Shown here in pieces: positions 24,156 through 33,110 of a DNA stretch of 64,000 bases; position 1 is the first letter of the stretch, and every line of letters begins with the position of its first letter. Origin of the DNA: Paenilisteria newyorkensis (GTDB taxonomy: Bacteria; Bacillota; Bacilli; Lactobacillales; Listeriaceae); contig NZ_JNFB01000003.1 of NCBI RefSeq assembly GCF_000766145.1, positions 31,175 through 95,174 of the forward strand. The letters run 5' to 3'. The position numbers and the translations under genes were made by a program. A model generated the notes under the pieces. The model did no database searches, was not told the DNA's origin, and worked only from the letters and a program-made list of their open reading frames with translations.

Positions 24156-26087
24156 TCACCGCCCTTTTTTATATCCTTTTATCCGTTTCGGTTTTATAAT
24201 CAGTACACTCATTGCTGGCATTATTACTTCAATACTATAGGCTTGCCCGTTATGCCCCTCATGACTCGTGCGCATTTCCGGCTGAGCCACATGCCACGTT
24301 CCGCCAAAATCATGCGACTCCGTATTCAATAGCTCCTCGTAAATCCCTTCATAAGGTACGCCAATCCGCACCCGCTGTCTTTCCACTGGCACAAAATTAC
24401 ACGCCACAATCAAGAAATCGCGAGGCTTTACACCTTGGCGAATAAACGTCAACAACGACTCATCCCGATTATCCGCATCCAAAATCGCCATTCCTGCCGG
24501 ATCATGATCCAGCTCAAACAACGCCCGATGCTCCACATAAATCTCATTCAACGTCCGCACAAAAAACTGATACTGGTGATTCAAATCCTGCTCCAAATCC
24601 GTCCATTCCAATTCCTCCGCAAACTTCCATTCCAAAAATTGCCCCGTCTCATTGCCCATGAAATTCAATTTTTTCCCAGGGTGCGTCATCAAAAACGCCT
24701 CCAACGTTCGGATCCCAGCAAATTGATTATAACGATCGCCTGGCATTTTGTGCATCATCGACTTCTTGCCATGCACCACTTCATCATGGGACAGCGCCAA
24801 AATATAATTCTCCTTAAACATATACATAAACGAAAACGTCACGAGGTTAAAATGATCCTTGCGAAACAACGGGTCCATCTCGAAAAATTTCAAAATATCG
24901 TTCATCCAACCCATATTCCACTTATAATTAAAACCAAGTCCGTTCGTGTCCACCGGCATCGTCACACCAGGATAAGCCGTACTTTCCTCCGCGATCATCA
25001 ACATATCCGGATACCGCTTAAAAACCTCGGTGTTTAACTTTTGCACAAAAGCGACACCCGCCTTATTCACGTTGCCGCCATCCTCGTTTGCTTCCCAATA
25101 CCCATCGTCATAATCCAAATAAATCATGGCAGACACCGCATCGACCCGCAAACCATCCAAATGGCACATCTCAATCCAAAACAGCGCATTCGAAATCAAA
25201 AAACTATGCACCTCAGCCTTAGATAAGTCAAAATTAAGCGTTCCCCAGCGCACATTATCCGCCTGAAACGACTTCCAATACTCAAATTGCGGCGTCCCAT
25301 CAAAATAAGACAACGCATTATCATTCCGGCAAAAATGCCCCGGCACCCAGTCCATAATCACGCCAATATTCGCCGCATGACACGCATCCACAAAGCCCAT
25401 AAAATCTTCCAAGCTCCCGTAACGCGCCGACAATGCATAATATCCCGTAATCTGATAGCCCCAAGACGCGTCCAGCGGGTGTTCCATGAGCGGCATAAAC
25501 TCAATATGCGTAAAGCCCATCTCCGCCACATAAGGAATCAACGTCTCCGCAAGTTCCGAAAACGTGTAAAACTCCGCATCTCTGCCATCCTTTGGTTTCC
25601 GCCAAGAACCCGCATGAACCTCATAAATATTCAGCGGCGCCTGATACACACTTTTGCGCTTCCGCTTCGCCATCCAGCGCCCATCCGACCACTTAAAATC
25701 CGGTAATTTCGTCACAACCGCCGCATCTTTCGGCCTCGTCTCAAACGCCAATGCATACGGGTCCATTTTTAATTTCCTGTGCCCATTCGCATCTTCCACC
25801 AGAACCTTATAATGCTGTCCCGGCTCCGCATCCGTCGAAAACCCTTCCCAAATCCCAGTCTCACCAATTTTCCTCAATTTCATTCCAGCATCCCAATCGC
25901 AAAAATCGCCCACAATGGCAATTCCCCTCGCGTTAGGAGCCCAGACACGAAACGAGAATCCTTCCTTACCGCGTCCATCAACTGCAAACTGACATCCCAT
26001 CAGCTGATAACTCTGAAAATGACTCCCCGTATTAAATAAATATGTATCCGCTTCTGACATGTTCCCGATCTGCAATTTATTGCTCAC
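24156..26087 (-). CDS. glgB: 1,4-alpha-glucan branching enzyme GlgB
   Basis: The 643-residue GH13 enzyme creates alpha-1,6 branches in glycogen. An N-terminal CBM48-like domain (FRVWAPNARGIAIVGDFCDWD) precedes the barrel with DWVPGHF, GLRVDAVSAMIYLDY, AEESTAYP and LSHDEVVHGK. It is the first gene of the operon, with a GTG start seven bases after AAGGGTG. No gene for an alternative initiator protein is visible. Confidence 0.95.
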   Translation of the reverse strand: MSNKLQIGNMSEADTYLFNTGSHFQSYQLMGCQFAVDGRGKEGFSFRVWAPNARGIAIVGDFCDWDAGMKLRKIGETGIWEGFSTDAEPGQHYKVLVEDANGHRKLKMDPYALAFETRPKDAAVVTKLPDFKWSDGRWMAKRKRKSVYQAPLNIYEVHAGSWRKPKDGRDAEFYTFSELAETLIPYVAEMGFTHIEFMPLMEHPLDASWGYQITGYYALSARYGSLEDFMGFVDACHAANIGVIMDWVPGHFCRNDNALSYFDGTPQFEYWKSFQADNVRWGTLNFDLSKAEVHSFLISNALFWIEMCHLDGLRVDAVSAMIYLDYDDGYWEANEDGGNVNKAGVAFVQKLNTEVFKRYPDMLMIAEESTAYPGVTMPVDTNGLGFNYKWNMGWMNDILKFFEMDPLFRKDHFNLVTFSFMYMFKENYILALSHDEVVHGKKSMMHKMPGDRYNQFAGIRTLEAFLMTHPGKKLNFMGNETGQFLEWKFAEELEWTDLEQDLNHQYQFFVRTLNEIYVEHRALFELDHDPAGMAILDADNRDESLLTFIRQGVKPRDFLIVACNFVPVERQRVRIGVPYEGIYEELLNTESHDFGGTWHVAQPEMRTSHEGHNGQAYSIEVIMPAMSVLIIKPKRIKGYKKGR

Positions 26088-26213
26088 TTCACCACACCCT
26101 TTTTGAATAATCTGTTTTTTCTCTTTCTCAAAACAAAAAAATCATTCTGTCGCGTTCATTATGAAGTCAATCGGAAACCGTCAAACCTAATTTCCTTATT
26201 TCTAATATACCAG

Positions 26214-26243
26214 ATTTCTTCCCTTTTTGAAAATAATACCACC
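26214..26243 (-). promoter_or_regulatory. Candidate promoter of the glycogen operon
   Basis: On the minus strand TGG-TATATT forms an extended -10, with a weak -35 (TTTTCA) about 18 bases upstream. It would leave a 125-base leader before glgB in which I see no riboswitch and no obvious cre site. Confidence 0.5.
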
Positions 26244-26287
26244 AGTAAAATATATAACATTTTCATATTTTTAGAAATACGTCCAAA

Positions 26288-26326
26288 ATAAAGAGCCTAA
26301 GCGCCGTAGCCTAGACTCTCCCGTCC
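26288..26326 (-). terminator. lplA terminator
   Basis: On the minus strand GAGTCTAGGC pairs with GCTTAGGCTC, followed by TTTATTTTGG, just after the lplA stop codon. Confidence 0.8.
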
Positions 26327-26329
26327 TAT

Positions 26330-27325
26330 TTAATAAACCAAATCTAAAAAATCTTCCATTGTAATGTTACCAAAATAATGTTTTATCTCCACATCGGATA
26401 ACGCTTTTTCAATCGCTTTTCGCTCGTAATTAACACCACGAAGCTTATCCTCAATCTCCGTCACATCGCCAACCCCGAAGAAATCACCGAAAATTTTCAC
26501 GTCCGCAATCACGCTCTTCACAACGTCAAGACGCACATCGATGCCACCGACTGGAAAGCGCTTCGTCCGCTCCAAGTTAAACTTAGGTGACTTGCCATAA
26601 TTCCAATCCCAGTTATTATAACGCTTCTCAGAAATCGCATGAATCTTCTCCCAGTCCGCCTCCGTGAGCACATACTCCTTCACATCCGCGACATTCTCCA
26701 CATCGAAAATATCGAGCAACAACAAATCGCGAAACTCCTCCGTCGTCATCTTGTTTTCCATGAACTCCGAAATGTTCGCAACCCGGCTACGCACCGACTT
26801 AATGCCCTTCGATTCGATCTTATCCTTGCGCACCTTCAGCGACGCCACAACATGATCCAAATTCAGATCAAGCATCAACGTTCCATGTGAAAACATCTTG
26901 CCCTTCGTTGCAAATTGCGCATTCCCAGACACTTTGAAGCCATCAATCAGCAAATCATTGCGCCCTTTCAACTCTGCATTCACACCTTGCTTCTTAAGCG
27001 CCGTCACAATCGGCTCCGTAAATTTCGCGAAGTTGTGGAACGAATCCCCATCATCCTTCGTAATAAAGCTGAAATTCAGATTCCCCTCATCATGATAAAC
27101 CGCGCCACCGCCCGATAAACGACGCACAACCTTGACGTTATTTGCCGCCACATATTCCGTATTAATTTCCTCAATCGTATTCTGATTCCGCCCAATAATA
27201 ATCGACGGCTGGTTAATATAGAACAGCAACACCGGCTCATCCAACTCGAGCTCCGTCAAAATAAACTCTTCCACCGCCAAATTTATCGTCGGATCCAACA
27301 CATTCTTATTATCAATAAAATACAC
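26330..27325 (-). CDS. lplA: Lipoate-protein ligase LplA1 type
   Basis: The 331-residue ligase activates free lipoate with ATP and attaches it to lipoyl domains of 2-oxoacid dehydrogenases and GcvH. The conserved core VVRRLSGGGAVYHDEGNLNFSF and the lipoate-site lysine segment GRNDLLIDGFKVSGNAQ are present, with the small C-terminal domain (PKFNLERTKRFPVGGID). The sequence closely resembles Listeria LplA1, which is needed for intracellular growth of L. monocytogenes. It follows the MBL gene by 14 bases, as yhfI and lplJ do in B. subtilis. Confidence 0.95.
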   Translation of the reverse strand: MYFIDNKNVLDPTINLAVEEFILTELELDEPVLLFYINQPSIIIGRNQNTIEEINTEYVAANNVKVVRRLSGGGAVYHDEGNLNFSFITKDDGDSFHNFAKFTEPIVTALKKQGVNAELKGRNDLLIDGFKVSGNAQFATKGKMFSHGTLMLDLNLDHVVASLKVRKDKIESKGIKSVRSRVANISEFMENKMTTEEFRDLLLLDIFDVENVADVKEYVLTEADWEKIHAISEKRYNNWDWNYGKSPKFNLERTKRFPVGGIDVRLDVVKSVIADVKIFGDFFGVGDVTEIEDKLRGVNYERKAIEKALSDVEIKHYFGNITMEDFLDLVY

Positions 27326-27339
27326 GCCTTACGTCCTCC

Positions 27340-28071
27340 TTAAAACTCAATAATCAGGCCTTTTTCAGCCAACACAATTTGCCCATCAAATGCCGACGCC
27401 GCTTCCGCTTTTAGCGTCGCCAACTCACCAAACTGCGGCAAATGCGATAACAATAACGTCTTCACGCCAGCATCCTGCGCCAATTTTCCAACTTCCGTGC
27501 TCGCCATATGAATCTGACTTTTCCCAGCCAAATCCTTATAAAAATTCGTGTCCGCCATCAACAAATCCGCCCCCTTCGCAAAAGGAACAAACGACTCCTG
27601 ATACGCCGAATCAGCCGTGAATACAAACACCTTCCCATTCGCCTCCATCCGCATCGCATAACAAACAACCGGATGCACCGTCTTCAAAAACGTGATCGCA
27701 AAAGGCCCAACATGGAGCGGCTTGTTCGGATCATACGCCATACCCTCCGACACATTTGGCATTGAAAGATAAGAGAAGCCACGCGTATCCTCATCATGCC
27801 CATACATCGGCAACACCGGAACATCCGCGTTCATCCCACCAATCAAACGATAATGCTGCAAAATCCCAACATCCGCCACATGATCCGGATGATAATGCGA
27901 AATAATCGCCGCATCAATCTCGTTCGGATCCACATAATTCTGCATAATAGAAACGGCACTCGCACCGACATCAATCAATAATTTAAATCCATCCTCTTCC
28001 AATAAATAACTTGACGTTCCCTCATCCACTTTCGGAAAGCCACCCCAATGACCAAACACAGTCAACTTCAT
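27340..28071 (-). CDS. Metallo-beta-lactamase fold hydrolase (YhfI type)
   Basis: The 243-residue protein resembles RNase Z-like MBL hydrolases: GGFPKVDEGTSSYLLE start, ISHYHPDHVADVGIL with the HxHxDH metal site, FTADSAYQESFVPFAKGADLLMADTNF and a final LLSHLP histidine. No signal peptide is visible. The substrate is unknown; the fixed pairing with lipoate ligase in Listeria and Bacillus suggests a link to lipoate or lipoyl metabolism, as an inference only. Confidence 0.85.
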   Translation of the reverse strand: MKLTVFGHWGGFPKVDEGTSSYLLEEDGFKLLIDVGASAVSIMQNYVDPNEIDAAIISHYHPDHVADVGILQHYRLIGGMNADVPVLPMYGHDEDTRGFSYLSMPNVSEGMAYDPNKPLHVGPFAITFLKTVHPVVCYAMRMEANGKVFVFTADSAYQESFVPFAKGADLLMADTNFYKDLAGKSQIHMASTEVGKLAQDAGVKTLLLSHLPQFGELATLKAEAASAFDGQIVLAEKGLIIEF

Positions 28072-28149
28072 GCCGCCACGTCCTCTCTCGATTTAGTTTA
28101 CCTATTTATCATACACTAAAACGGAGGTGGAGGGTAGATTTTGCGACTG

Positions 28150-28194
28150 AAAAAAACACGCCACACAGAACCAAAATCCCATGTGACGCATTCT
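28150..28194 (-). terminator. srtA terminator
   Basis: On the minus strand ATGCGTCACA pairs with TGTGGCGTGT (three G-U pairs), followed by a T-run. Confidence 0.75.
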
Positions 28195-28201
28195 AAAAAT
28201 C

Positions 28202-28861
28202 TTATTCAAAATACTTTTGTTTCGCTTCTTTCGTCAGCTTCTCTGTCGAAACCAATTTCCCAGTCGCGATAAAACGTTGATCGGTCTCTGTCGCAACATC
28301 ACACGTGACTAGCGTAATCTGCGGTTCTTCCGTGTCATCAATCACGCCGACTTCTGTATCTTTCACGATTTTTGTATTTGTTACTTCATAGGTGTACAGA
28401 TTCGTCAAATCGGTCAAATACACTTTGGCGCCTTCTTTCACATTCATTACTGGGCCAAATAGCATCGAACCGTTGCGCATATGATGTCCGGCAAGTGGGT
28501 AATTTCCTTTCCCCATCACCTGATCTGATCGCATTGTCGTCGCACCAGCAAGTAGGTTCGCTGTGTTTGTCCCTTTTAGGACCATCAAACTGAGGTCAAC
28601 GCTCGGAATGGCAATCGAGCCTACAACGGCATTTTTGTCATAATCTGCGGCACCTTTCACCACCGATGTCATCGAGGGCAATTCGACGCTCGCAAAATCA
28701 AAGTTCGCGTCTCTGTTATTATTTTTTTCAAGCGTTTCTGCACTGTAATTCGTTACCGAGTCCCGTCCACTTAGGTACTTCACAATCCCGCTTTTAATGA
28801 ACGGCGAAAGTACAAGAAGTAACCCGACTATTAAAATGATAATGGCAATCGTTTTCTTCAA
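28202..28861 (-). CDS. srtA: Class A sortase
   Basis: SrtA is a membrane-anchored transpeptidase that cuts LPXTG motifs and links surface proteins to lipid II. From the chosen TTG start (219 residues) the N-terminus is one membrane helix. The active site is His126 or His127 (LAGHH), Cys187 in TLVTC and Arg196. The sequence closely follows Listeria SrtA, including the TNTANLLAGATTMRSDQVMGKGN block. TTG is chosen since AAGGAGG lies eight bases before it and homologues start with LKKTIA; the longer frame has no ribosome site. It is divergent from ltaS. Confidence 0.95.
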   Translation of the reverse strand: MKKTIAIIILIVGLLLVLSPFIKSGIVKYLSGRDSVTNYSAETLEKNNNRDANFDFASVELPSMTSVVKGAADYDKNAVVGSIAIPSVDLSLMVLKGTNTANLLAGATTMRSDQVMGKGNYPLAGHHMRNGSMLFGPVMNVKEGAKVYLTDLTNLYTYEVTNTKIVKDTEVGVIDDTEEPQITLVTCDVATETDQRFIATGKLVSTEKLTKEAKQKYFE

Positions 28862-29116
28862 TATATATTCCTCCTTGCTGTTCTTTTTATTATATAGTAG
28901 GTTTAGTGTCAAATGCAACCTAGAAAAGTGTTCGATATTATTCTCTACGTTCTTTTTTATACACGTAATCTCCTTCCTATATTCCCCAGTCTATTTCCAA
29001 ATAAACCACCCAAGATTCCCCCTCCGAGCATCGATATTCCGCGCCGTTGAGGCATTCCTAGATGAACTCGGTCTCTAGACGCATGTTTTTTAGTTTTGTT
29101 TTTGTTAAAGTTATGT

Positions 29117-29183
29117 TACAATTAGATTAACTTGGGTTTGGAATTAGCGTAACGCTTCTTACATATAGAGCCCAGTTTTTTTT
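29117..29183 (+). promoter_or_regulatory. ltaS leader: promoter element then terminator-like hairpin
   Basis: TACAAT (29117-29122) is a good -10, with a weak TTTTGT 17 bases upstream. About ten bases later TGGGTTT (29133-29139) pairs with AGAGCCC (29167-29173), followed by eight T and then ltaS 55 bases further on. A transcript starting here would be about 55 bases long if terminated. The rest of the 376-base gap between srtA and ltaS shows no gene. Confidence 0.5.
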
Positions 29184-29237
29184 ATTCTATTAAAGATGAA
29201 AGTACTTACTCACACAGAGTATTAGGAGAGGTGAACT

Positions 29238-31226
29238 ATGAACGAATGGAAACAAAAAGTCCTCAGCTTCTTAAGTAAGAACTACGGATTTTTTATTCTA
29301 GCCGTCATTCTATTCTGGCTAAAAACGTATATTGCTTATCAAACGGAATTTAATCTTGGTATCGAGAATGCCATGCAACAATTTTTATTACTTATTAATC
29401 CGCTGAGTTCGGCTGTGTTCTTTATGGGACTTGCCTTATTTGCGAAAGGTCGACGCTCGTTTGTCTGGATTATTATCATCGATTTACTATTAACTATCGT
29501 CTTGTTTGCGAACATGGTTTACTACCGGTTCTTCAGTGATTTTATTACGCTGCCAAACATTAAAGAGGCGTCAAGCCTTGGCGAACAGAGTGGTAGTATC
29601 GGCGCTTTAATGAACTGGACCGATGCGCTTTACTTCTTGGATATCATTTTCCTGATTGGTTTATTGGTATTCCGTGTTGTGAAACCGAACAAAGAAGCGC
29701 GTATTCGTGCTCGTAAAACAGTTGGTGTGTTGACGCTAGGTGTGGCGATGTTCTTTGCTAACTTAGGTCTTGCTGAAATCGATCGTCCTGAGCTGTTAAC
29801 GCGTACTTTTGACCGGACGTATATTGTGAAATATCTTGGTATGACGAACTTCCAGCTGTATGATGCAGTGAAAAGTACACAGAACTCGACGCAGCGTGCC
29901 CTTGCTGATAGTAGCGATGTCAATGCCGTGTTGAACTATACAAAATCGAATTATGCCGCGCCAAATCCAGAATACTTTGGTAAAGCGAAAGGCAAAAACG
30001 TGATTTACATTCACTTGGAGAGTTTCCAGCAGTTCTTGATTGGTTACAAGCTTCATGGTGAAGAAGTTACGCCATTTATCAACTCGTTCTTTAAGGACAA
30101 AAATACATTTAGCTTCACGAATTTCTTCCATCAAACTGGACAAGGAAAAACTTCCGATGCCGAAATGATGCTTGAGAATTCTTTATTCGGACTTCCACAA
30201 GGTTCTGCCTTCTCAACAAAAGGTAAGAATACGTATCAATCAGCGCCTGCGATTTTAGGTCAGCAAGGTTATGATTCAGCGGTTTTCCACGGTAACTATA
30301 AGAGTTTCTGGAATCGCGACGAAATTTACAAGCAATTCGGTTATAATCATTTCTTCGATGCCAGTTATTATGACATGAATGAAAAAGATGTTTCCAACTA
30401 CGGTTTGAAAGATAAGCCTTTCTTCCAAGAATCAGAGAAGTATATTCAAACACTGAAACAGCCGTTTTACGCGAAGTTTATCACGCTGACGAACCACTTC
30501 CCTTATCCGATTTCGGAGGAAGAAGCAACGATTAAACCAGCAGAGACTGGTGATGCTTCCGTGGATAGCTACATCCAAACCGCGCGTTATTTAGATGAAT
30601 CTGTGAAAAGTTTTGTCCAGTATTTGAAGGATAGCGGTTTGTATGAGAATTCGGTTATCGTGATGTACGGCGATCACTACGGTATTTCTGATAATCACGC
30701 GCAGGCTATGAGTAAAGTGCTTGGTACGGATTACGATGCTTACCAAAACGCTCAAGCGCAACGTGTGCCATTCATGGTTCGTGTTCCTGGTGTGGAAGGT
30801 GGCGTGAAAGATACCTACGGCGGTGAAATCGATATTTTACCAACGCTTCTTCACTTGCTAGGTACGGATACGAAAAACTACGTCCAATTAGGTAATGACC
30901 TGCTTTCTAAAGATGCGAAACAAGTCGTGCCATTCCGAAACGGCGATTTCATTACTCCTGCTTACTCGATGATTGGTGGCAAGTTCTACAATCAGAAAAC
31001 AGGTGAGGAAATCACAACTGAGACGGACGCTATGAAAGCAACGAAAGACAATGTAGCTAAAGAGCTCGAACTTTCCGATGAAGTGTTACAAGGCGACCTG
31101 CTTCGTTTCTACACACCGGAAGGCTTCAAGAAAACAGATCCTTCGAAGTACAACTATAACAACAAGAATAAAACAATCAGCACAGACAAAGATAGTACAG
31201 ACGGCACTTCGACTGAAACTAAATAA
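29238..31226 (+). CDS. ltaS: Lipoteichoic acid synthase
   Basis: LtaS polymerises glycerol phosphate from phosphatidylglycerol onto a glycolipid anchor outside the membrane. The 662-residue protein has five N-terminal membrane helices (to about residue 190) and an extracellular sulfatase-type domain. YIHLESFQ holds a metal-binding Glu, GQGKTSDAEM the catalytic Thr, and MYGDHYG the metal-binding Asp-His. An acidic, low-complexity tail of about 40 residues ends the protein. Two LtaS-like proteins occur in L. monocytogenes; closeness to srtA matches the main synthase (lmo0927 from memory). Confidence 0.93.
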   Translation: MNEWKQKVLSFLSKNYGFFILAVILFWLKTYIAYQTEFNLGIENAMQQFLLLINPLSSAVFFMGLALFAKGRRSFVWIIIIDLLLTIVLFANMVYYRFFSDFITLPNIKEASSLGEQSGSIGALMNWTDALYFLDIIFLIGLLVFRVVKPNKEARIRARKTVGVLTLGVAMFFANLGLAEIDRPELLTRTFDRTYIVKYLGMTNFQLYDAVKSTQNSTQRALADSSDVNAVLNYTKSNYAAPNPEYFGKAKGKNVIYIHLESFQQFLIGYKLHGEEVTPFINSFFKDKNTFSFTNFFHQTGQGKTSDAEMMLENSLFGLPQGSAFSTKGKNTYQSAPAILGQQGYDSAVFHGNYKSFWNRDEIYKQFGYNHFFDASYYDMNEKDVSNYGLKDKPFFQESEKYIQTLKQPFYAKFITLTNHFPYPISEEEATIKPAETGDASVDSYIQTARYLDESVKSFVQYLKDSGLYENSVIVMYGDHYGISDNHAQAMSKVLGTDYDAYQNAQAQRVPFMVRVPGVEGGVKDTYGGEIDILPTLLHLLGTDTKNYVQLGNDLLSKDAKQVVPFRNGDFITPAYSMIGGKFYNQKTGEEITTETDAMKATKDNVAKELELSDEVLQGDLLRFYTPEGFKKTDPSKYNYNNKNKTISTDKDSTDGTSTETK

Positions 31227-31233
31227 TCATCCA

Positions 31234-31278
31234 ACCTCCCGTTCTAAGAAACTTTTAGGATGGGAGGTTTTCTTTTGC
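31234..31278 (+). terminator. ltaS terminator
   Basis: AACCTCCC pairs with GGGAGGTT across a long loop, followed by TTCTTTT. Confidence 0.8.
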
Positions 31279-31354
31279 ACTTCTTTTAAAAAGCGCTTCC
31301 CTTTCGTGCTTTAAAATGCTATTCTAGAAAAAGATAAAGGGAGGTTTACTACAT

Positions 31355-32593
31355 ATGAAAATACTGAAAAACTACGCATTCAGCTTATTCTTAATCGCTG
31401 GAATTATCGTCGGAGGTGCGGCTGGCCTTATTTTTGGAGATAAGACATCGGTGGTTCGGCCGATTGGGGAATTATTTCTTAACTTGATGTTTGTCGTGAT
31501 TGTGCCGCTGGTGTTTTTGAGCGTTTCGAGTGCGATTGCGAACATGCAAGGAATGAAGCGGCTTGGGAAGATTATGGGGACTATTTTTGCGGTATTCTTT
31601 ACGACGGCTTTGATTGCTGCGGTGATTGCGTTTATCGGGACGACGATTTATAATCCGCTAAAAGGCGTGGATATGACGCAGATTATCAAGAACTTGCCTG
31701 CTGCTCCAGAGGCGGCTAGCTCGACAATTGGCGAGACGATCGTCAAAACGTTCACAGTGCCTGATTTTCTGGACTTATTCTCTAAATCTAACTTATTGCC
31801 CTTGATTGTGTTTTCGATCCTCTTGGGGCTCGCTACGTCGATGGCAGGCGCGAAAGGAAAACCAGTGGCTGATTTCTTGAACGCTGGAACGGAAGTTATT
31901 TTGAAAATGGTGAAGGTGATTATGTACGCCGCGCCGATTGGTCTTGGTTGTTACTTTGCAGATACAGTTGGAAAACTCGGACCGCAGATTATTAATGGTT
32001 ATTTGAATTCTTTCTTACTTTATTTAGTACTCGCGGTTATTTATTATTTCGGCGCTTTCACCTTGTATGCTTTTATCGCGGGTGGTCCGCTAGGTGTCAA
32101 AGTTTACTGGAAAAACGTTATTACACCTTCGATTACAGCGATTGCTACATCATCGAGTGCGGCGTGTATTCCGGTTAACTTGCAGGCGACGAAAAAAATG
32201 GGTGTGCCGGATGATATCGCTGAAACGGTCATTCCTCTTGGGGCTAATACGCATAAGGATGGCTCTGTGATGGGCGGAATTATCAAGATTATCTTCCTGT
32301 TCACGTTGTTTGGGAAGGATATGACTTCGCCGATGAGCATTCTTGCAATTATTGGTGTCGCTTTCCTTGTTGGTGCCGTCATGGGCGCGATTCCAAGTGG
32401 CGGTATGACTGGGGAATTGATGATTTGTGCGGTGTTTGGTTTCAATCCTGAGCTCGTTGGGACGATTATGATTATTAGCACTATAATTGATATACCTGCA
32501 ACATTATTGAATTCCACAGGAAACACGGTTTGTGCGATGCTTGTCAGCCGATTTGTGGAAGGTAAGAATTGGCTTTCGAAACAGTTTGCTTAG
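31355..32593 (+). CDS. Dicarboxylate/amino acid:cation symporter (DAACS family)
   Basis: The 412-residue protein has about eight membrane helices and two re-entrant hairpins typical of the glutamate/aspartate transporter fold. The serine-rich hairpin SITAIATSSSAACIPVN and the helix-7 region PLGANTHKDGSVMGG are visible; the usual NMDGT is replaced by NTHKDGS, which suggests a substrate or cation preference different from classic glutamate carriers (TdcC/SstT-like relatives vary here too). GGGAGG lies eight bases before the ATG. It stands alone with its own terminators. Confidence 0.88.
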   Translation: MKILKNYAFSLFLIAGIIVGGAAGLIFGDKTSVVRPIGELFLNLMFVVIVPLVFLSVSSAIANMQGMKRLGKIMGTIFAVFFTTALIAAVIAFIGTTIYNPLKGVDMTQIIKNLPAAPEAASSTIGETIVKTFTVPDFLDLFSKSNLLPLIVFSILLGLATSMAGAKGKPVADFLNAGTEVILKMVKVIMYAAPIGLGCYFADTVGKLGPQIINGYLNSFLLYLVLAVIYYFGAFTLYAFIAGGPLGVKVYWKNVITPSITAIATSSSAACIPVNLQATKKMGVPDDIAETVIPLGANTHKDGSVMGGIIKIIFLFTLFGKDMTSPMSILAIIGVAFLVGAVMGAIPSGGMTGELMICAVFGFNPELVGTIMIISTIIDIPATLLNSTGNTVCAMLVSRFVEGKNWLSKQFA

Positions 32594-32607
32594 ATTTACT
32601 TGCAAGG

Positions 32608-32648
32608 CGAAGAGAGGTTTTAGGACTTCTTTTCGCCTTTTTATTTTG
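32608..32648 (+). terminator. Terminator after the DAACS symporter
   Basis: AAGGCGAAGA pairs with TCTTTTCGCCTT, followed by TTTATTTT. Confidence 0.8.
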
Positions 32649-32697
32649 CCTAAAATGGAGGCTCCTCCCCGATTCAAAAAATTATTCAAAATTATGG

Positions 32698-33013
32698 TTT
32701 ACTTTTCTCAGATTTAGGAGTATGATATGTCGCATAGCTCGAAATAGAAATAATAGTTCACTTTATGAAGTACTGGTATAACTAGATTTCCATGGTTTTT
32801 CGGCAGCTATATTTTCGTTTAAAAATCGATTTTTAACAAGTGCATATGGCGTGAATCACAGGATACAGAACTTGTATTTCGCGATAAGAAAAGGGAGATG
32901 AAGCATCGTTTAGCTAGTTCCTTACTTATGATCCGCGGATGATGAATCTGGGGTGTTTTTTTATTGGAATCTAGCTTAAAACTTAGCCTAGGGAATTGTG
33001 GGAGGTTTATTGG
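32698..33013 (+). promoter_or_regulatory. kdp promoter and long unassigned 5' leader
   Basis: TTTACT (32698-32703) and TATGAT (32721-32726) are 17 bases apart. The transcript would have a leader of about 280 bases before kdpF. It holds a perfect palindrome ATCCGCGGAT (about 32935-32945), an eight-base T-run near 32957, and TAGATTTCC/GGAATCTA segments about 190 bases apart that could pair with one mismatch. I could not match it to the c-di-AMP (ydaO) riboswitch, whose GGGGTGAATCC and CGTCAGCTAACCTCGTA hallmarks are absent, or to another class that I know. Confidence 0.5.
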
Positions 33014-33091
33014 ATGATACTAATGCTGGTATTTGCGATTTTGTTGTTGGGTTACTTGGTTTATGCGTTAATCCATCCGGAGAAATTTTAG
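33014..33091 (+). CDS. kdpF: K+-transporting ATPase small subunit KdpF
   Basis: A 25-residue single-helix peptide (MILMLVFAILLLGYLVYALI then HPEKF) with GGGAGG about eight bases upstream. Length, helix and the terminal HPEKF fit KdpF, the lipid-like stabilising subunit of the KdpFABC pump. It is too short for routine gene calling. It precedes kdpA by 20 bases. Confidence 0.92.
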   Translation: MILMLVFAILLLGYLVYALIHPEKF

Positions 33092-33110
33092 TTGAGGGAG
33101 ATAGGGAGAC

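Noticed and set aside
28797..29078. 93-residue frame ending FRAVEAFLDELGL between srtA and ltaS
   Set aside because: It begins inside srtA on the opposite strand, has no ribosome site, and only the last few residues look protein-like; a remnant of a lost gene is possible but unsupported.
32733..33013. c-di-AMP (ydaO) or M-box riboswitch before kdp
   Set aside because: The conserved GGGGTGAATCC and CGTCAGCTAACCTCGTA segments of ydaO and the M-box core are absent.
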